A stretch of 32,233 nucleotides of DNA from an uncultured Mycoplasmatota bacterium. GTDB lineage: Bacteria > Bacillota_I > Bacilli_A > RF39 > UBA660. Made by a program: the position numbers and the translations under genes. Numbering within the stretch: the first letter of the stretch is position 1; every line of letters starts with the position of its first letter. The notes under the pieces were generated by a model that was not told where the DNA came from, made no database searches, and saw nothing but the letters and a program-made list of their open reading frames with translations. The stretch lies in contig CAMMBL010000007.1 of assembly GCA_946494015.1 (NCBI GenBank), positions 1-32,233 of the forward strand. Direction: 5' to 3'. Shown here piece after piece: positions 24,806 to 32,233 of the stretch.

Positions 24806-25714
24806 ATGAAAAAAAAATATCAGGAATTACTAGCAGTATTAATAATTTTATTTATCTATATTGGTATATTTTTAAAACCAACTCTAATTATTGAAAGTGG
24901 AATAAATAGTCTTAATATTTTTAAAACTAAACTTTTCCCTTCTATTTTTCCTTTCTTTGTTTTATCATATCTTATTCTTGATTTAGGATTAGCTACTAAA
25001 ATTAGTAATAAATTAAATTTTATTATTAAAAAATTATTCAATATTGAAGGAGAAGCTACCTTTATTATTTTAGTTAGTATTATTTCTGGATTTCCTAGTG
25101 GTTCTAAATATATTGCTACTTTATATAATAAAAAAAGAATATCTAAAAATACTGCTAATTATTTACTTACTTTTACCCATTTTGCTAATCCTCTTTTTGT
25201 TTTAGGAACCTGCGGTATTATTTTAAATAATATTTTACTTGCTTATAAAATATTATTTATTCAAATTATTTCTAATATTATATTGGGTATTATTTTAAGA
25301 CCTAAAAGTTCTGAATCATTTAAAATATCTCCTTATAAAGCTAATAGTTTTTTAGAAGCTTTGCCTAATGCTATTAATGAAGCAGTTAAATTATTATTAT
25401 TTATGTTGGGATCAATTACTTTTTTTATGTTTTTAGCAAAATTAATAAGTAGTTTTTTCAACCTTAATCCTTTTATAACTACTATCATTACAGGACTATT
25501 AGATTTAACTAGTGGTATTAGTTTAGTTGGTAATTTAAGTTTAGACTTGACTATTAAAGGTTTAATTATTTTAAGTTTTATTACATTTGGAAGTTTATCT
25601 GTTCATATACAAGTTTTAAATAATATAAAAGAGCAAGATATTAGTTATAAATATTTTCTTATGGGAAGAATTATTCAAACAGCTCTTGCTCTTTTACTTT
25701 ATCTTATATTTTAA
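24806..25714 (+). CDS. ylbJ: YlbJ-like sporulation integral membrane protein
   Basis: A 302-aa polytopic protein, about eight helices, somewhat shorter than B. subtilis YlbJ (~400 aa). Recognisable blocks are FKTKLFPSIFPFFVLSYLIL near 42-60, ISGFPSGSKYIATLY near 90-104 and LTFTHFANPLFVLGT near 120-135. These are the nucleoside-recognition/Gate-type repeats of the family. YlbJ is a sigma-E-controlled protein needed for spore heat resistance. AAAGAAGG precedes the ATG. Its stop shares TTAA with the convergent prepilin gene. Together with gerA and spoVS it supports endospore formation. Confidence 0.88.
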   Translation: MKKKYQELLAVLIILFIYIGIFLKPTLIIESGINSLNIFKTKLFPSIFPFFVLSYLILDLGLATKISNKLNFIIKKLFNIEGEATFIILVSIISGFPSGSKYIATLYNKKRISKNTANYLLTFTHFANPLFVLGTCGIILNNILLAYKILFIQIISNIILGIILRPKSSESFKISPYKANSFLEALPNAINEAVKLLLFMLGSITFFMFLAKLISSFFNLNPFITTIITGLLDLTSGISLVGNLSLDLTIKGLIILSFITFGSLSVHIQVLNNIKEQDISYKYFLMGRIIQTALALLLYLIF

Positions 25715-26205
25715 TATATATAATTAATTGGACATGTAATTATAAAAGAATATGTTTTATTAGTAAAATTTGGATGATTAAAAATTATTTCTATTTTTAA
25801 ATAATTTTTATCTAATAAATATTCTATTTTAGATTTTGTACTTAAAGTTAAATCAGCTATTTTAGGAATTGTATAATCTATTATATTATCAGTTTTACCA
25901 TAGCTAATAATACCTTCCTTACTATTAAGAATAAGCTTTGTTTCATAATTACTTGGATTATCAAAAGTTAAAATAGTTTCATCTTTATTAATAACATTAA
26001 CATTAATTAAATGACCCATTATTAAATCATCTTGAATTGTTTTTTGAATATTATTACTATAACTATCAACTTCATTATATATTTCTTCAACTTTTTCTTT
26101 ATTACGATAACTCATTATTGAATTAAAAATACTAACAACAATTATAGAAACAATAATAAAAGAAACTAATAATTCAATTGAAGTCATTCCCTTTTTATTG
26201 ATCAT
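25711..26205 (-). CDS. Type IV prepilin-like protein (minor pseudopilin)
   Basis: A 164-aa protein with a class III signal: short basic leader MINKKG, then MTSIELLVSFIIVSIIVVSIF with Glu at +5 of the mature chain, the prepilin-peptidase and assembly signature. A helix continues to ~50, followed by a beta-rich globular domain ending ITCPINYIY. The start overlaps the upstream pilin's stop (ATGA). Probably a minor pilin of a ComG/type IV pilus-like machine whose ATPase is encoded divergently at 26826. Confidence 0.85.
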   Translation of the reverse strand: MINKKGMTSIELLVSFIIVSIIVVSIFNSIMSYRNKEKVEEIYNEVDSYSNNIQKTIQDDLIMGHLINVNVINKDETILTFDNPSNYETKLILNSKEGIISYGKTDNIIDYTIPKIADLTLSTKSKIEYLLDKNYLKIEIIFNHPNFTNKTYSFIITCPINYIY

Positions 26206-26741
26206 AGTGCTACCTCCATAGTTCCATATTTGTTAGTATTATTTGCTTTATATTCTATTATTACTCTATAATATCCTTTACTTGAAGTTTTATTAGTATT
26301 TTTACTATAAGTAGGAAGATAATCTATATATTCTTTAAAATCACGAGAAAAACTATTATTATCTTTAATATATTTTTTAAATTCTACTGTATTATAAGTA
26401 GTTAAATATAATTTTGTAATGTTATTTACATCTTTAAAGTTTTGACAAATAGTACTACTATTATTTTCTTGATATAAATTACAGTCACTAATATCAATAT
26501 ACCCTATTGAAGCTGTTTTAGTATATATATCTGTTGGTAAACCTTTTAAGGCTATCATTCTAGCCCAATGAGCTATATATGTTGCTTCTACAGTATTATA
26601 ATTTTTATAACGTTCATATTCCCCTATAAGAGGTACAATATTAGTAAAAAGCAATGAGAAAATACCCATAATAAAAACACTAACGATTAAAGTTTCAACT
26701 AATAAAAAACCTTTTTGGTTTACTATTTTTGTCTTTCTCAT
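26202..26741 (-). CDS. Type IV prepilin-like protein (ComGF/minor-pilin type)
   Basis: A 179-aa protein with prepilin leader MRKTKIVNQKG and mature start FLLVETLIVSVFIMGIFSLLF (Glu at +5). The globular region has two cysteines (ISDCNLY and STICQNF), which could form a disulfide, and ends in a strand-rich tail. AGAGGAG precedes the start. First gene of the two-pilin operon, divergent from the GspE/PilB ATPase across 84 bp containing promoters. Confidence 0.85.
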   Translation of the reverse strand: MRKTKIVNQKGFLLVETLIVSVFIMGIFSLLFTNIVPLIGEYERYKNYNTVEATYIAHWARMIALKGLPTDIYTKTASIGYIDISDCNLYQENNSSTICQNFKDVNNITKLYLTTYNTVEFKKYIKDNNSFSRDFKEYIDYLPTYSKNTNKTSSKGYYRVIIEYKANNTNKYGTMEVAL

Positions 26742-26753
26742 AATAAGCTCCTC

Positions 26754-26782
26754 TTGTAATTAAGTTATTCTTAATATATAAT
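26754..26782 (+). promoter_or_regulatory. Promoter of the GspE/PilB gene
   Basis: TTGTAA (26754-26759), a 17-nt spacer and TATAAT (26777-26782), in the divergent intergenic region with the pilin operon. Confidence 0.75.
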
Positions 26783-26825
26783 ATATTATAGTAAAATAAG
26801 TGAATAAAGTAAAGGGGCTGATCGC

Positions 26826-28088
26826 TTGATAACTTATGATATGGCCAAGATGCCAATTGTTGATGTTGTAGATGATATTATATTTAATGCTGTTAAATCT
26901 GGAGCTAGTGATATTCATTTTGATCCACGTGATGATTTTTTGATGGTACGAATTAGAATAGATGGGGATTTACAAGATTATACTGAGATTCCTAAAATGT
27001 ATGAGAGAAACTTAATTACAAGAATTAAACTTTTAGCTAATATGAATATAACTGAAAGTAGACTTCCTCAAGATGGATCTATTAAAGGTAATATAAAAGG
27101 TGTTGATCTTGAAACTAGAGTTTCTACTTTACCTACTAATGAAGGAGAAAAGTGTGTTATTAGAATACTTGATTATAGTAGAAGTTTAGAAGGTATTGAT
27201 GCTTTAGGATTTAATAAAAGTAATTTTTTTAAACTAAAAAAAATGATTGCTGAACCCAATGGAATTATTTTAGTAACAGGTGCTACTGGTTCTGGTAAAA
27301 GTACAACAGTATATTCTATTTTACAGGTTTTAAATAAGAAAGAGACTAATATTATTACGGTTGAAGACCCTATAGAAATGAATATTGAAGGATTAAATCA
27401 AGTCCAAGTAAATAGTGAAATTGGACTTGACTTTTCAACTGTTCTAAGATCTATTTTAAGACAAGATCCTAATATTATTTTAATTGGGGAAATAAGAGAT
27501 AGTGAAACAGCTAAAATAGCTGTTAGGGCTTCTATTACTGGACATTTAGTTTTATCTACAATACATACTAATAATTCTTTAAGTACAATAGAAAGATTGC
27601 TTGATATGAATGTAGAAAGATATTTATTATCTAGTGCTTTATCTGGTATTATATCTCAAAGATTAGCAAAAAAAGTTTGTCCTTATTGTCATATAAAAAA
27701 GGAAACTACACCATATGAGAAAAAGGTTTTTAAACTTGCTTTAAATAAAGATGTCAAAGAAATTTATGTTCCTAATCTGTCAGGATGTGATAAATGTAAT
27801 AATGGTTATCGTGGTCGCATTGCTATTCAAGAAGTATTAATGATTAATGATGAGATAAAGAATGCTTTAAATGAAGAAAGATTAGAAAAAGAAGACTTAA
27901 ATAAATTAGTTTATACGTCTGATGTTATTACGATGCTTCAAGATGGGCTTCTAAAGGTTTTAGATGGTTCTACTTCTTTTGATGAAATCTATAGAATAAT
28001 AGATGTTGATGATGATTTAGATAGTTATTGTAAAATTAGAAATATAAATAATGATAGTTTTAATGATGATGGAGAGGAAATATTATAA
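26826..28088 (+). CDS. GspE/PilB/ComGA-type secretion ATPase
   Basis: A 420-aa AAA-like ATPase that powers pilus or pseudopilus assembly on the inner face of the membrane. A short N-terminal domain (SGASDIHFDPRDD) leads to the core: Walker A GATGSGKSTT near 158, Asp box EDPIEMNIEG, Walker B DPNIILIGEIRDSETA near 218 and His box TGHLVLSTIHTNN near 239. A zinc tetracysteine follows (VCPYCHIKK ... GCDKCNNGYRG). It lacks the long N1 domain of PilB, like ComGA. The start is a TTG after AAAGGGG; a later ATG has no RBS. No pilC/comGB, prepilin peptidase or pilT gene is in the window. Confidence 0.95.
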   Translation: MITYDMAKMPIVDVVDDIIFNAVKSGASDIHFDPRDDFLMVRIRIDGDLQDYTEIPKMYERNLITRIKLLANMNITESRLPQDGSIKGNIKGVDLETRVSTLPTNEGEKCVIRILDYSRSLEGIDALGFNKSNFFKLKKMIAEPNGIILVTGATGSGKSTTVYSILQVLNKKETNIITVEDPIEMNIEGLNQVQVNSEIGLDFSTVLRSILRQDPNIILIGEIRDSETAKIAVRASITGHLVLSTIHTNNSLSTIERLLDMNVERYLLSSALSGIISQRLAKKVCPYCHIKKETTPYEKKVFKLALNKDVKEIYVPNLSGCDKCNNGYRGRIAIQEVLMINDEIKNALNEERLEKEDLNKLVYTSDVITMLQDGLLKVLDGSTSFDEIYRIIDVDDDLDSYCKIRNINNDSFNDDGEEIL

Positions 28089-28122
28089 AAAAAATGTAAC
28101 AATAAACTAGTTACATTTTTTT
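28088..28122. terminator. Bidirectional terminator between the GspE and AlkD genes
   Basis: AAAAAAATGTAAC-N9-GTTACATTTTTTT is a perfect 13-bp stem with A- and T-runs on both sides, serving the converging genes. It overlaps the last bases of both coding regions. Confidence 0.9.
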
Positions 28123-28808
28123 AATAATAATTTTAATCTATCTTTTTCTTCTTTAGAAATACGTAATGATTCTCTTATTTTCATGATTGTTTTATTATAA
28201 ATAAATATATTAAGATTAGTATTTTCTAAAAAGTTTAAAAGTTTCTTTTTATTTAGAAAATAGCAATAACTTAATAACCAGGCTATTGCCATCATTACAT
28301 AATAACTATTATTTTTATTTTTTGACACAAGATCAAAAATAGTATCTAAATATTTTTCATCAATATAATAATTAAGTAAAAATACATATGCAGCTCTAAT
28401 TGTAAATTCATGATTAGAGTTAATATATTTTTTTAAATATGGTAAATAAGATGGAAGTTCTTCTTCTTTTAGTTTAAATCTATTTATAACCATATCACAA
28501 ATAGCCCAATTATCAACTTTACTAATAAATTTAGTAAAATATTTAATTCTAGTATTATTATCTTTTATTTTAGCAATAACAAAGCCTAAAATCATAACTT
28601 CTTCATAATATTTAAAATTAACTAATTTATAGTAGTTATCTATATCTTTATAATTAATTTTTTTAGCTAATTTATCTAAGTATTTAGTTCTAACTCCTAA
28701 TATTATATAATTAGTTTTTATAAGTTTTAATGAAAAATCACGATATTTATCTTCTTTATAACTTTTTAATTCTTCTATAAAGGTTTGATAAGTATTTTTA
28801 GTAATCAT
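28107..28808 (-). CDS. DNA alkylation repair protein (AlkD-like HEAT-repeat)
   Basis: A 233-aa all-helical HEAT-repeat protein of AlkD/AlkC type. The conserved features are VDNWAICDMV near 117-126 (Trp/Asp residues that recognise the lesion) and a surrounding run of ~30-residue helical repeats (NHEFTIRAAYVFLLNYYI; YYVMMAIAWLLSYCY). AlkD excises bulky or cationic alkylated purines without base flipping. Its start overlaps the preceding gene's stop (ATGA). Last gene of the ldh operon. It is the second alkylation-repair gene in this window besides ogt. Confidence 0.87.
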   Translation of the reverse strand: MITKNTYQTFIEELKSYKEDKYRDFSLKLIKTNYIILGVRTKYLDKLAKKINYKDIDNYYKLVNFKYYEEVMILGFVIAKIKDNNTRIKYFTKFISKVDNWAICDMVINRFKLKEEELPSYLPYLKKYINSNHEFTIRAAYVFLLNYYIDEKYLDTIFDLVSKNKNNSYYVMMAIAWLLSYCYFLNKKKLLNFLENTNLNIFIYNKTIMKIRESLRISKEEKDRLKLLLKKCN

Positions 28809-29125
28809 TTTCTTAGATTTTTCTCCATTGTAATAACTTTAACGTAGCTTATAACACTTGATATAATCATACCTATATTTAATATTAAGATTAAAATAGC
28901 AAATAAATTAAAGTCTGATAGTCCTCTTATTAGACTAGTAAGTTCATCTTCAGTCACAGCATTACGTGTTGAAAAATAGCTTAATGTTAGTATTAATGTT
29001 AACAAAAAATATAATAATGATATTATTCCTACTTTCCATTTTTTTAATCTAAAAAACTTATAAATACAAACAGCTTCTATCGCTAAAAAAAGAAAGATTA
29101 AAACTAAAAATATATAATTACCCAT
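28805..29125 (-). CDS. Small three-helix membrane protein, unknown
   Basis: A 106-aa protein with three membrane helices (about 4-22, 32-50, 73-95) and a basic C-terminus (KVITMEKNLRK). No known motif. TAAGGAGG gives a strong start. It is between ldh (12-bp spacing) and the AlkD-like gene (4-bp overlap), so it is co-transcribed with both. Confidence 0.7.
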   Translation of the reverse strand: MGNYIFLVLIFLFLAIEAVCIYKFFRLKKWKVGIISLLYFLLTLILTLSYFSTRNAVTEDELTSLIRGLSDFNLFAILILILNIGMIISSVISYVKVITMEKNLRK

Positions 29126-29137
29126 TTTACTACCTCC

Positions 29138-30055
29138 TTAATATAATTCTTTTGGTAAAATTTCTTCTAAAGCTTCTGTTATTATTTCACTGGATTCTTT
29201 TAATTTTTCTTCTTCATCTTTAGTTAATTTAATATTAATTATATCTTCTATCCCATTTTTACCTATAACAGCTGGTGTTGATAAATATACATCATAATAA
29301 CTGTTGTAATTTGATATAGCATAAACTTTTTTTAAGTTCATAATTATGGCAAGAGTAAGTTCAACAAGACAGCTAGCTACTCCATCACTAGTATATCCTT
29401 TTGATTTTACAATAGTACTTCCCATTTTCTTAGTTTCTAAAGATAATTGTTCTTTTTCTTCTTCTGTTAGAAAACAACTAATATTTTGAAGTCCTATATT
29501 AGCATTGCTCCAAGCGACAAATTGACTATTACCATGTTCTCCTAAAACATAAACATTTATATCACTTGCTAATACTTCTATTTTTTTACTAATTAAAGAT
29601 TTTAATCTAGCTGTATCTAACATAGTACCTGTACCTATTACTTTGTTATATGAATGGTCAGTATAATGTGCTACTAATTCAGTTATAACATCTAAAGGAT
29701 TAGAAGCAACTAAATATATTCCTTTAAAATTAGTATCTCTTAGTTTACTTGTAATATCTACAATAATTTCATTAGTTTTATATAAATCATTTAATCTATC
29801 TTTATCACTTTGAGATATTCCAGCAGTTATAACTATAATATCAGCATTATTACAATCATCATATGTTCCAATTTTAATATTAATATTTTTATTTTTATAA
29901 ACAAGTGATTGTTCTAGATCTAATATTTCTCCTTTTAAGTGATCAGTATTAATATCAATTAAACTAATATTTAGATCTAAATTTGATTCTAAGCATAGTT
30001 TTTTCAAATAACTAAGTCCTACATTGCCACAACCTATAATTACTATATTATTCAT
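29138..30055 (-). CDS. ldh: L-lactate dehydrogenase
   Basis: A 305-aa NAD-dependent enzyme that interconverts pyruvate and L-lactate. The NAD-binding GCGNVGLSYL is at 8-17. The specificity loop ITAGISQSDKDRLNDL has Gln at the position that separates LDH from MDH (Arg), then the catalytic Arg. SNPLDV, GTGTMLDTARLK (substrate Arg) and VLGEHGNSQFVAWS (catalytic His) follow. Length is close to usual (~315). The residue after the His is Asn-Ser rather than the common Asp-Ser, a minor variation. First gene of the minus-strand operon with the small membrane protein and AlkD. Confidence 0.92.
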   Translation of the reverse strand: MNNIVIIGCGNVGLSYLKKLCLESNLDLNISLIDINTDHLKGEILDLEQSLVYKNKNINIKIGTYDDCNNADIIVITAGISQSDKDRLNDLYKTNEIIVDITSKLRDTNFKGIYLVASNPLDVITELVAHYTDHSYNKVIGTGTMLDTARLKSLISKKIEVLASDINVYVLGEHGNSQFVAWSNANIGLQNISCFLTEEEKEQLSLETKKMGSTIVKSKGYTSDGVASCLVELTLAIIMNLKKVYAISNYNSYYDVYLSTPAVIGKNGIEDIINIKLTKDEEEKLKESSEIITEALEEILPKELY

Positions 30056-30203
30056 AAACTACTATCACCCTAGTTTTAGTTTATCATAAATTTAATATAA
30101 TATAAAGAATGAAAAATAAAAATTAAATCTTCTGTTCTTTATATTTTTATTATATCAAATTAATTATATTATTAATAATCTTTATCATTTAAGGTAAATT
30201 ATT

Positions 30204-30232
30204 AAAAAAATCATAATAAATTAATATCATGA
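30204..30232 (-). terminator. Intrinsic terminator of the surface-protein gene
   Basis: Minus strand TCATGATA-TTAATT-TATTATGA (8-bp stem, one G-U) followed by T7. It lies about 15 bp past the restored stop at 30247, supporting that position as the real gene end. Confidence 0.75.
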
Positions 30233-30246
30233 CTTTTTATTATTTA

Positions 30247-32072
30247 TTATCCTAAAGCAATAGTAAATGGGTTATTCTTTGTGCCATCTCCAGATGTTAT
30301 TATCACGTTAGATTTTAAATTCATGGATGGCTTAATACCGTTCTCAGAAGAATTAGGCTCATATAAAGCTATATCCCCCCATCCGCCTATACATTTATTA
30401 TAAGTAGTATCCTTTGGGGTTAAAATCCAATAATCTACATTTTTTCTTCTTTATCAAACTGTCCTGACATTAATTCTCCATAGCGAAGTAAGCCTATTTT
30501 AGCATTAGTTGTAGTCGAAGTTAAATTACTCATATTAATATCTTTATATTTAGCTAGTTTATATGATGCACCATTTCCTACTGTTCCAAGATACCATGTT
30601 GTACTATCCTCTATCATATCATTATAATTACTATCTACATAACTTGTTAAATAATCTTCATTTAAAAATCTTCCAATCTTAATACTAGTTGAAAACATTA
30701 AAGAACCATATTTTAATTGTAGAAAAGTAGTAGTTCCAGCTTTTAAAGGTTTATCACTAACTATTTTTGTTAAATTTTCTGTTTCATGGCTTACTATTCT
30801 ATATAAGTTGTTTACACCTGTCCCAAATCTTATATACTCACCACTATATCTAGTATTTAATTTTACGCTATTTAAATCAGTATCATTATCTCCACTTAAA
30901 CGATAGGGATCTTCTGCACTTCCATTACCACTTGCTATTTTTACATCTGATCTTAAATTTATAGCTGGACGAACACCTATTTTACCTACTGGGTCAAAGT
31001 AATTTATACTACCATCATCTAACAAATAAAAAACATTTGAAGTATTGTATGGTGTTAAAGTCCACCACCAAAGGCTATTATTTAAATAACCTGTTGAAGA
31101 ACTTGCTTCTTTGTAACTTGTTACATATTCATAATAATTTAATAATCCTACTGCATCCTCTACCATTGTTGTTTGAGCTGGCTTACTTGATGATGTTGTC
31201 TGTGTTGCATTCCATTTAGCATCCATTACAATAAATTTTTCAGGCTCTCTTAAATTTCCTAAAAAGCCATCTACTGTTGTATCATTTAGCCATGATTCCA
31301 TATTACTTCCTTTAAAAGCTGCACCATTAGAATAATTATAATTAATTGAACTTATATTCCACTGGGTCACTAATTTAATTGTCTTAGCACTATTGTTGAT
31401 ACTAACTGCTCTCCATAATTTACCGCTATACCATATATAATTATTGGGATCTGTTCCTGTTATAAAGGTATCTATTCCATCATCATATGTTCCCCCATTA
31501 TTTCCAACATTCTCTATTATGGTATCTGATGCTTTTATTACATATTCAGTAAATAAATGACCATCACTAGGTAGGCTTAAATCATTGTAATCAAGCCCTA
31601 TTTGTACTCCTAAATTAATATTTATACTACTACTGGTTGAATTAACTACTTTTATCTTATATAATTTCTTATCTCCATTACTTCCAGCTTTTGAGAAGAC
31701 TTCTCCTTTTTCTGTTGGAGGAATATCAGTACCTTCTTCTACAATGTATCCAGCATCTACTCCTGAAGGTAAGTCCCCTATATAATAAAAGTTTAATCTA
31801 GCATCTCTAGTATTTGTATTATTTAAATTAATTGTATAAGTAGCATTACTATTTCCTGGTACTGTTATTATATTTGTTTCATTATTATTTACTTTTAATT
31901 CATACTCTAATGTTCCGGTAATAATACTTATCGCTCTATTCTTTTCTTTATTTACTGTAAACATTGCATAGGAAAAATAACTGCCTAATAGTATTAAACA
32001 AAAGATAATTACTCCCATAATATAGATCTTTGATACATCAGTTTTCATTAACTTCTTTATTTTATACTTCAT
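30247..32072 (-). CDS. Large TasA/SipW-like surface protein, interrupted by a single-base frameshift
   Basis: The ORF track stops at 545 aa, but coding sequence continues in another frame. After DKEE a run of six A (30445-30440) reads KM-stop. One added A gives KNVDYWILTPKDTTYNK and continues to TIALG-stop at 30247, about 608 aa in all. Domains: lysine-rich leader, signal segment ending GSYFSYA, and a TasA/CalY-like beta-domain to ~170. Two related C-terminal modules follow, each ending W-x-L-T-P ... G(V/I)(R/K)P-x-(I/M)NL(R/K)S, the style of DUF6273-like C-lectin-type domains. The exported domain is probably on the cell surface. GAAAGGATAGAAG precedes the start. It is headed by the poly-G cassette; the shift could be a phase switch, a mutation or a sequencing error. 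Confidence 0.85.
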
Positions 32073-32109
32073 TTAACTTCTATCCTTTCTTTATTTTACT
32101 ACACTAAAA

Positions 32110-32135
32110 AGAACAGAATATATCTATCCTGCTCT
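32110..32135 (-). terminator. Terminator-like hairpin in the leader (right copy)
   Basis: AGAGCAGGATA/TATTCTGTTCT stem followed by T-rich TTTTTAG, identical to the left copy, ~38 nt before the ATG. Confidence 0.5.
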
Positions 32136-32162
32136 TATTTCATAGTAAAAGAAAGGTACTAG

Positions 32163-32193
32163 ATTATATCTAAATGACCCCCCCCCCAGGTAA
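32163..32193 (-). promoter_or_regulatory. Candidate promoter with G10 tract in the spacer (right copy)
   Basis: On the minus strand TTACCT (32193-32188), G10 plus TCATTTAGA as a 19-nt spacer, then a perfect TATAAT (32168-32163). A spacer of 19 is suboptimal; losing two G would give 17. The upstream CCCGTTTACAAATAG is conserved with the left copy. Confidence 0.5.
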
Positions 32194-32233
32194 CTATTTG
32201 TAAACGGGTGCTAGTATAATTTTGGTACACCTT

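Larger units (their letters stand above)
31996..32208 (-). repeat. Right copy of the conserved 5' cassette
   Basis: Matches 1-212 (see that entry). This copy has TATAAT where the left has CATAAT, and one extra base between the G tract and ATTTAG. The cassette covers the first ~26 codons and the whole leader. Sequence upstream of the shared CCCG is unrelated between copies. Confidence 0.9.

Noticed and set aside
31037-31219. 60-aa plus-strand ORF inside the surface gene
   Set aside because: Shadow ORF, Leu/Ser/Thr-biased complement of the coding strand, no RBS.
30247-32072. Diversity-generating retroelement target
   Set aside because: The C-lectin-like modules suggested it, but no reverse transcriptase, template repeat or accessory gene lies in the window; the two modules are diverged throughout rather than at adenine positions.
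1-32208. Whole window as a mobile element bounded by the terminal direct repeats
   Set aside because: The repeats are 5' parts of two paralogous surface genes, and the interior is housekeeping and sporulation genes without integrase, transposase or plasmid functions.
1-32233. Mycoplasma-type code with UGA as tryptophan
   Set aside because: Several genes end in UGA inside ATGA overlaps directly followed by the next gene's start, and tryptophan is encoded by TGG in the genes checked.
1-32233. CRISPR arrays, tRNA or rRNA genes, prophage
   Set aside because: No regularly spaced repeats, tRNA-like cloverleaf sequence, rRNA sequence or phage structural genes were seen on either strand.

Overview
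The window is a very AT-rich, gene-dense stretch from a Firmicutes/Bacilli-type genome, and it reads as chromosome rather than plasmid or phage. It carries a complete GerA-type spore-germinant receptor operon (gerAA-gerAC-gerAB order), SpoVS, a YlbJ-like sporulation membrane protein beside a YlbL/SepM-like PDZ-Lon protease, a serine T-box leader on serS, an LCP cell-wall ligase, and prepilins with a GspE/PilB ATPase. UGA is a normal stop: several ATGA start/stop overlaps occur (8225-8228, 11846-11849, 26202-26205, 28805-28808). The Mycoplasma code is therefore not used. The best inference is an uncultured, endospore-capable gut-type Bacilli lineage (RF39/Erysipelotrichia-like). Taxonomy is inferred from gene content only.

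Layout. 1-286: start of a truncated surface-protein gene with a poly-G promoter leader. 287-2119: serS with its T-box, and spoVS (minus). 2203-3192: a membrane-anchored low-complexity protein. 3323-5162: a GntR-ABC ATPase-permease operon with a palindromic operator, divergent from an unrecognised 524-aa repeat protein (5306-6880). 6925-7740: a decayed ABC transporter. 7743-9996: NUDIX, GNAT and an RlmCD-type RNA methyltransferase (minus). 10109-10347: a broken small gene. 10431-13679: the gerA operon (plus), whose last gene overlaps tail-to-tail with a minus-strand membrane-protein pair (13633-14560). 14632-21320: a long minus-strand series: Ogt, TVP38/DedA-like, MYG1-like, glycosyltransferase, CmpB-like membrane protein, kinase-like protein, phosphodiester-glycosidase-like protein and a coiled-coil membrane protein. 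21583-23628: a multi-domain LCP protein. 23737-25714: YlbL/SepM and YlbJ, divergent. 25711-28088: two prepilins divergent from a GspE/PilB ATPase. 28107-30055: ldh, a small membrane protein and an AlkD-like repair protein. 30247-32072: a large TasA/SipW-like surface protein, frameshifted at an A6 run.

The most unusual feature is at the two window ends. A ~212-bp module (poly-G10 element, a terminator-like leader hairpin, RBS and the signal-peptide region) occurs in two near-identical, same-orientation copies, each heading a surface-protein gene. In both copies the G10 tract falls between plausible -35 and -10 boxes, the layout of known phase-variable promoters. The intact family member also carries a single-base frameshift in a coding A6 run. 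Together this suggests a family of ON/OFF-switched surface proteins with a shared 5' cassette. That is inference from two copies; read-level tract-length variation would be the test.

Other points of interest are a GntR gene whose only well-placed start is AUA, a GerAC without its lipobox cysteine, an LCP protein with an inserted solute-binding-like domain, and a pilus locus reduced to an ATPase and two pilins.
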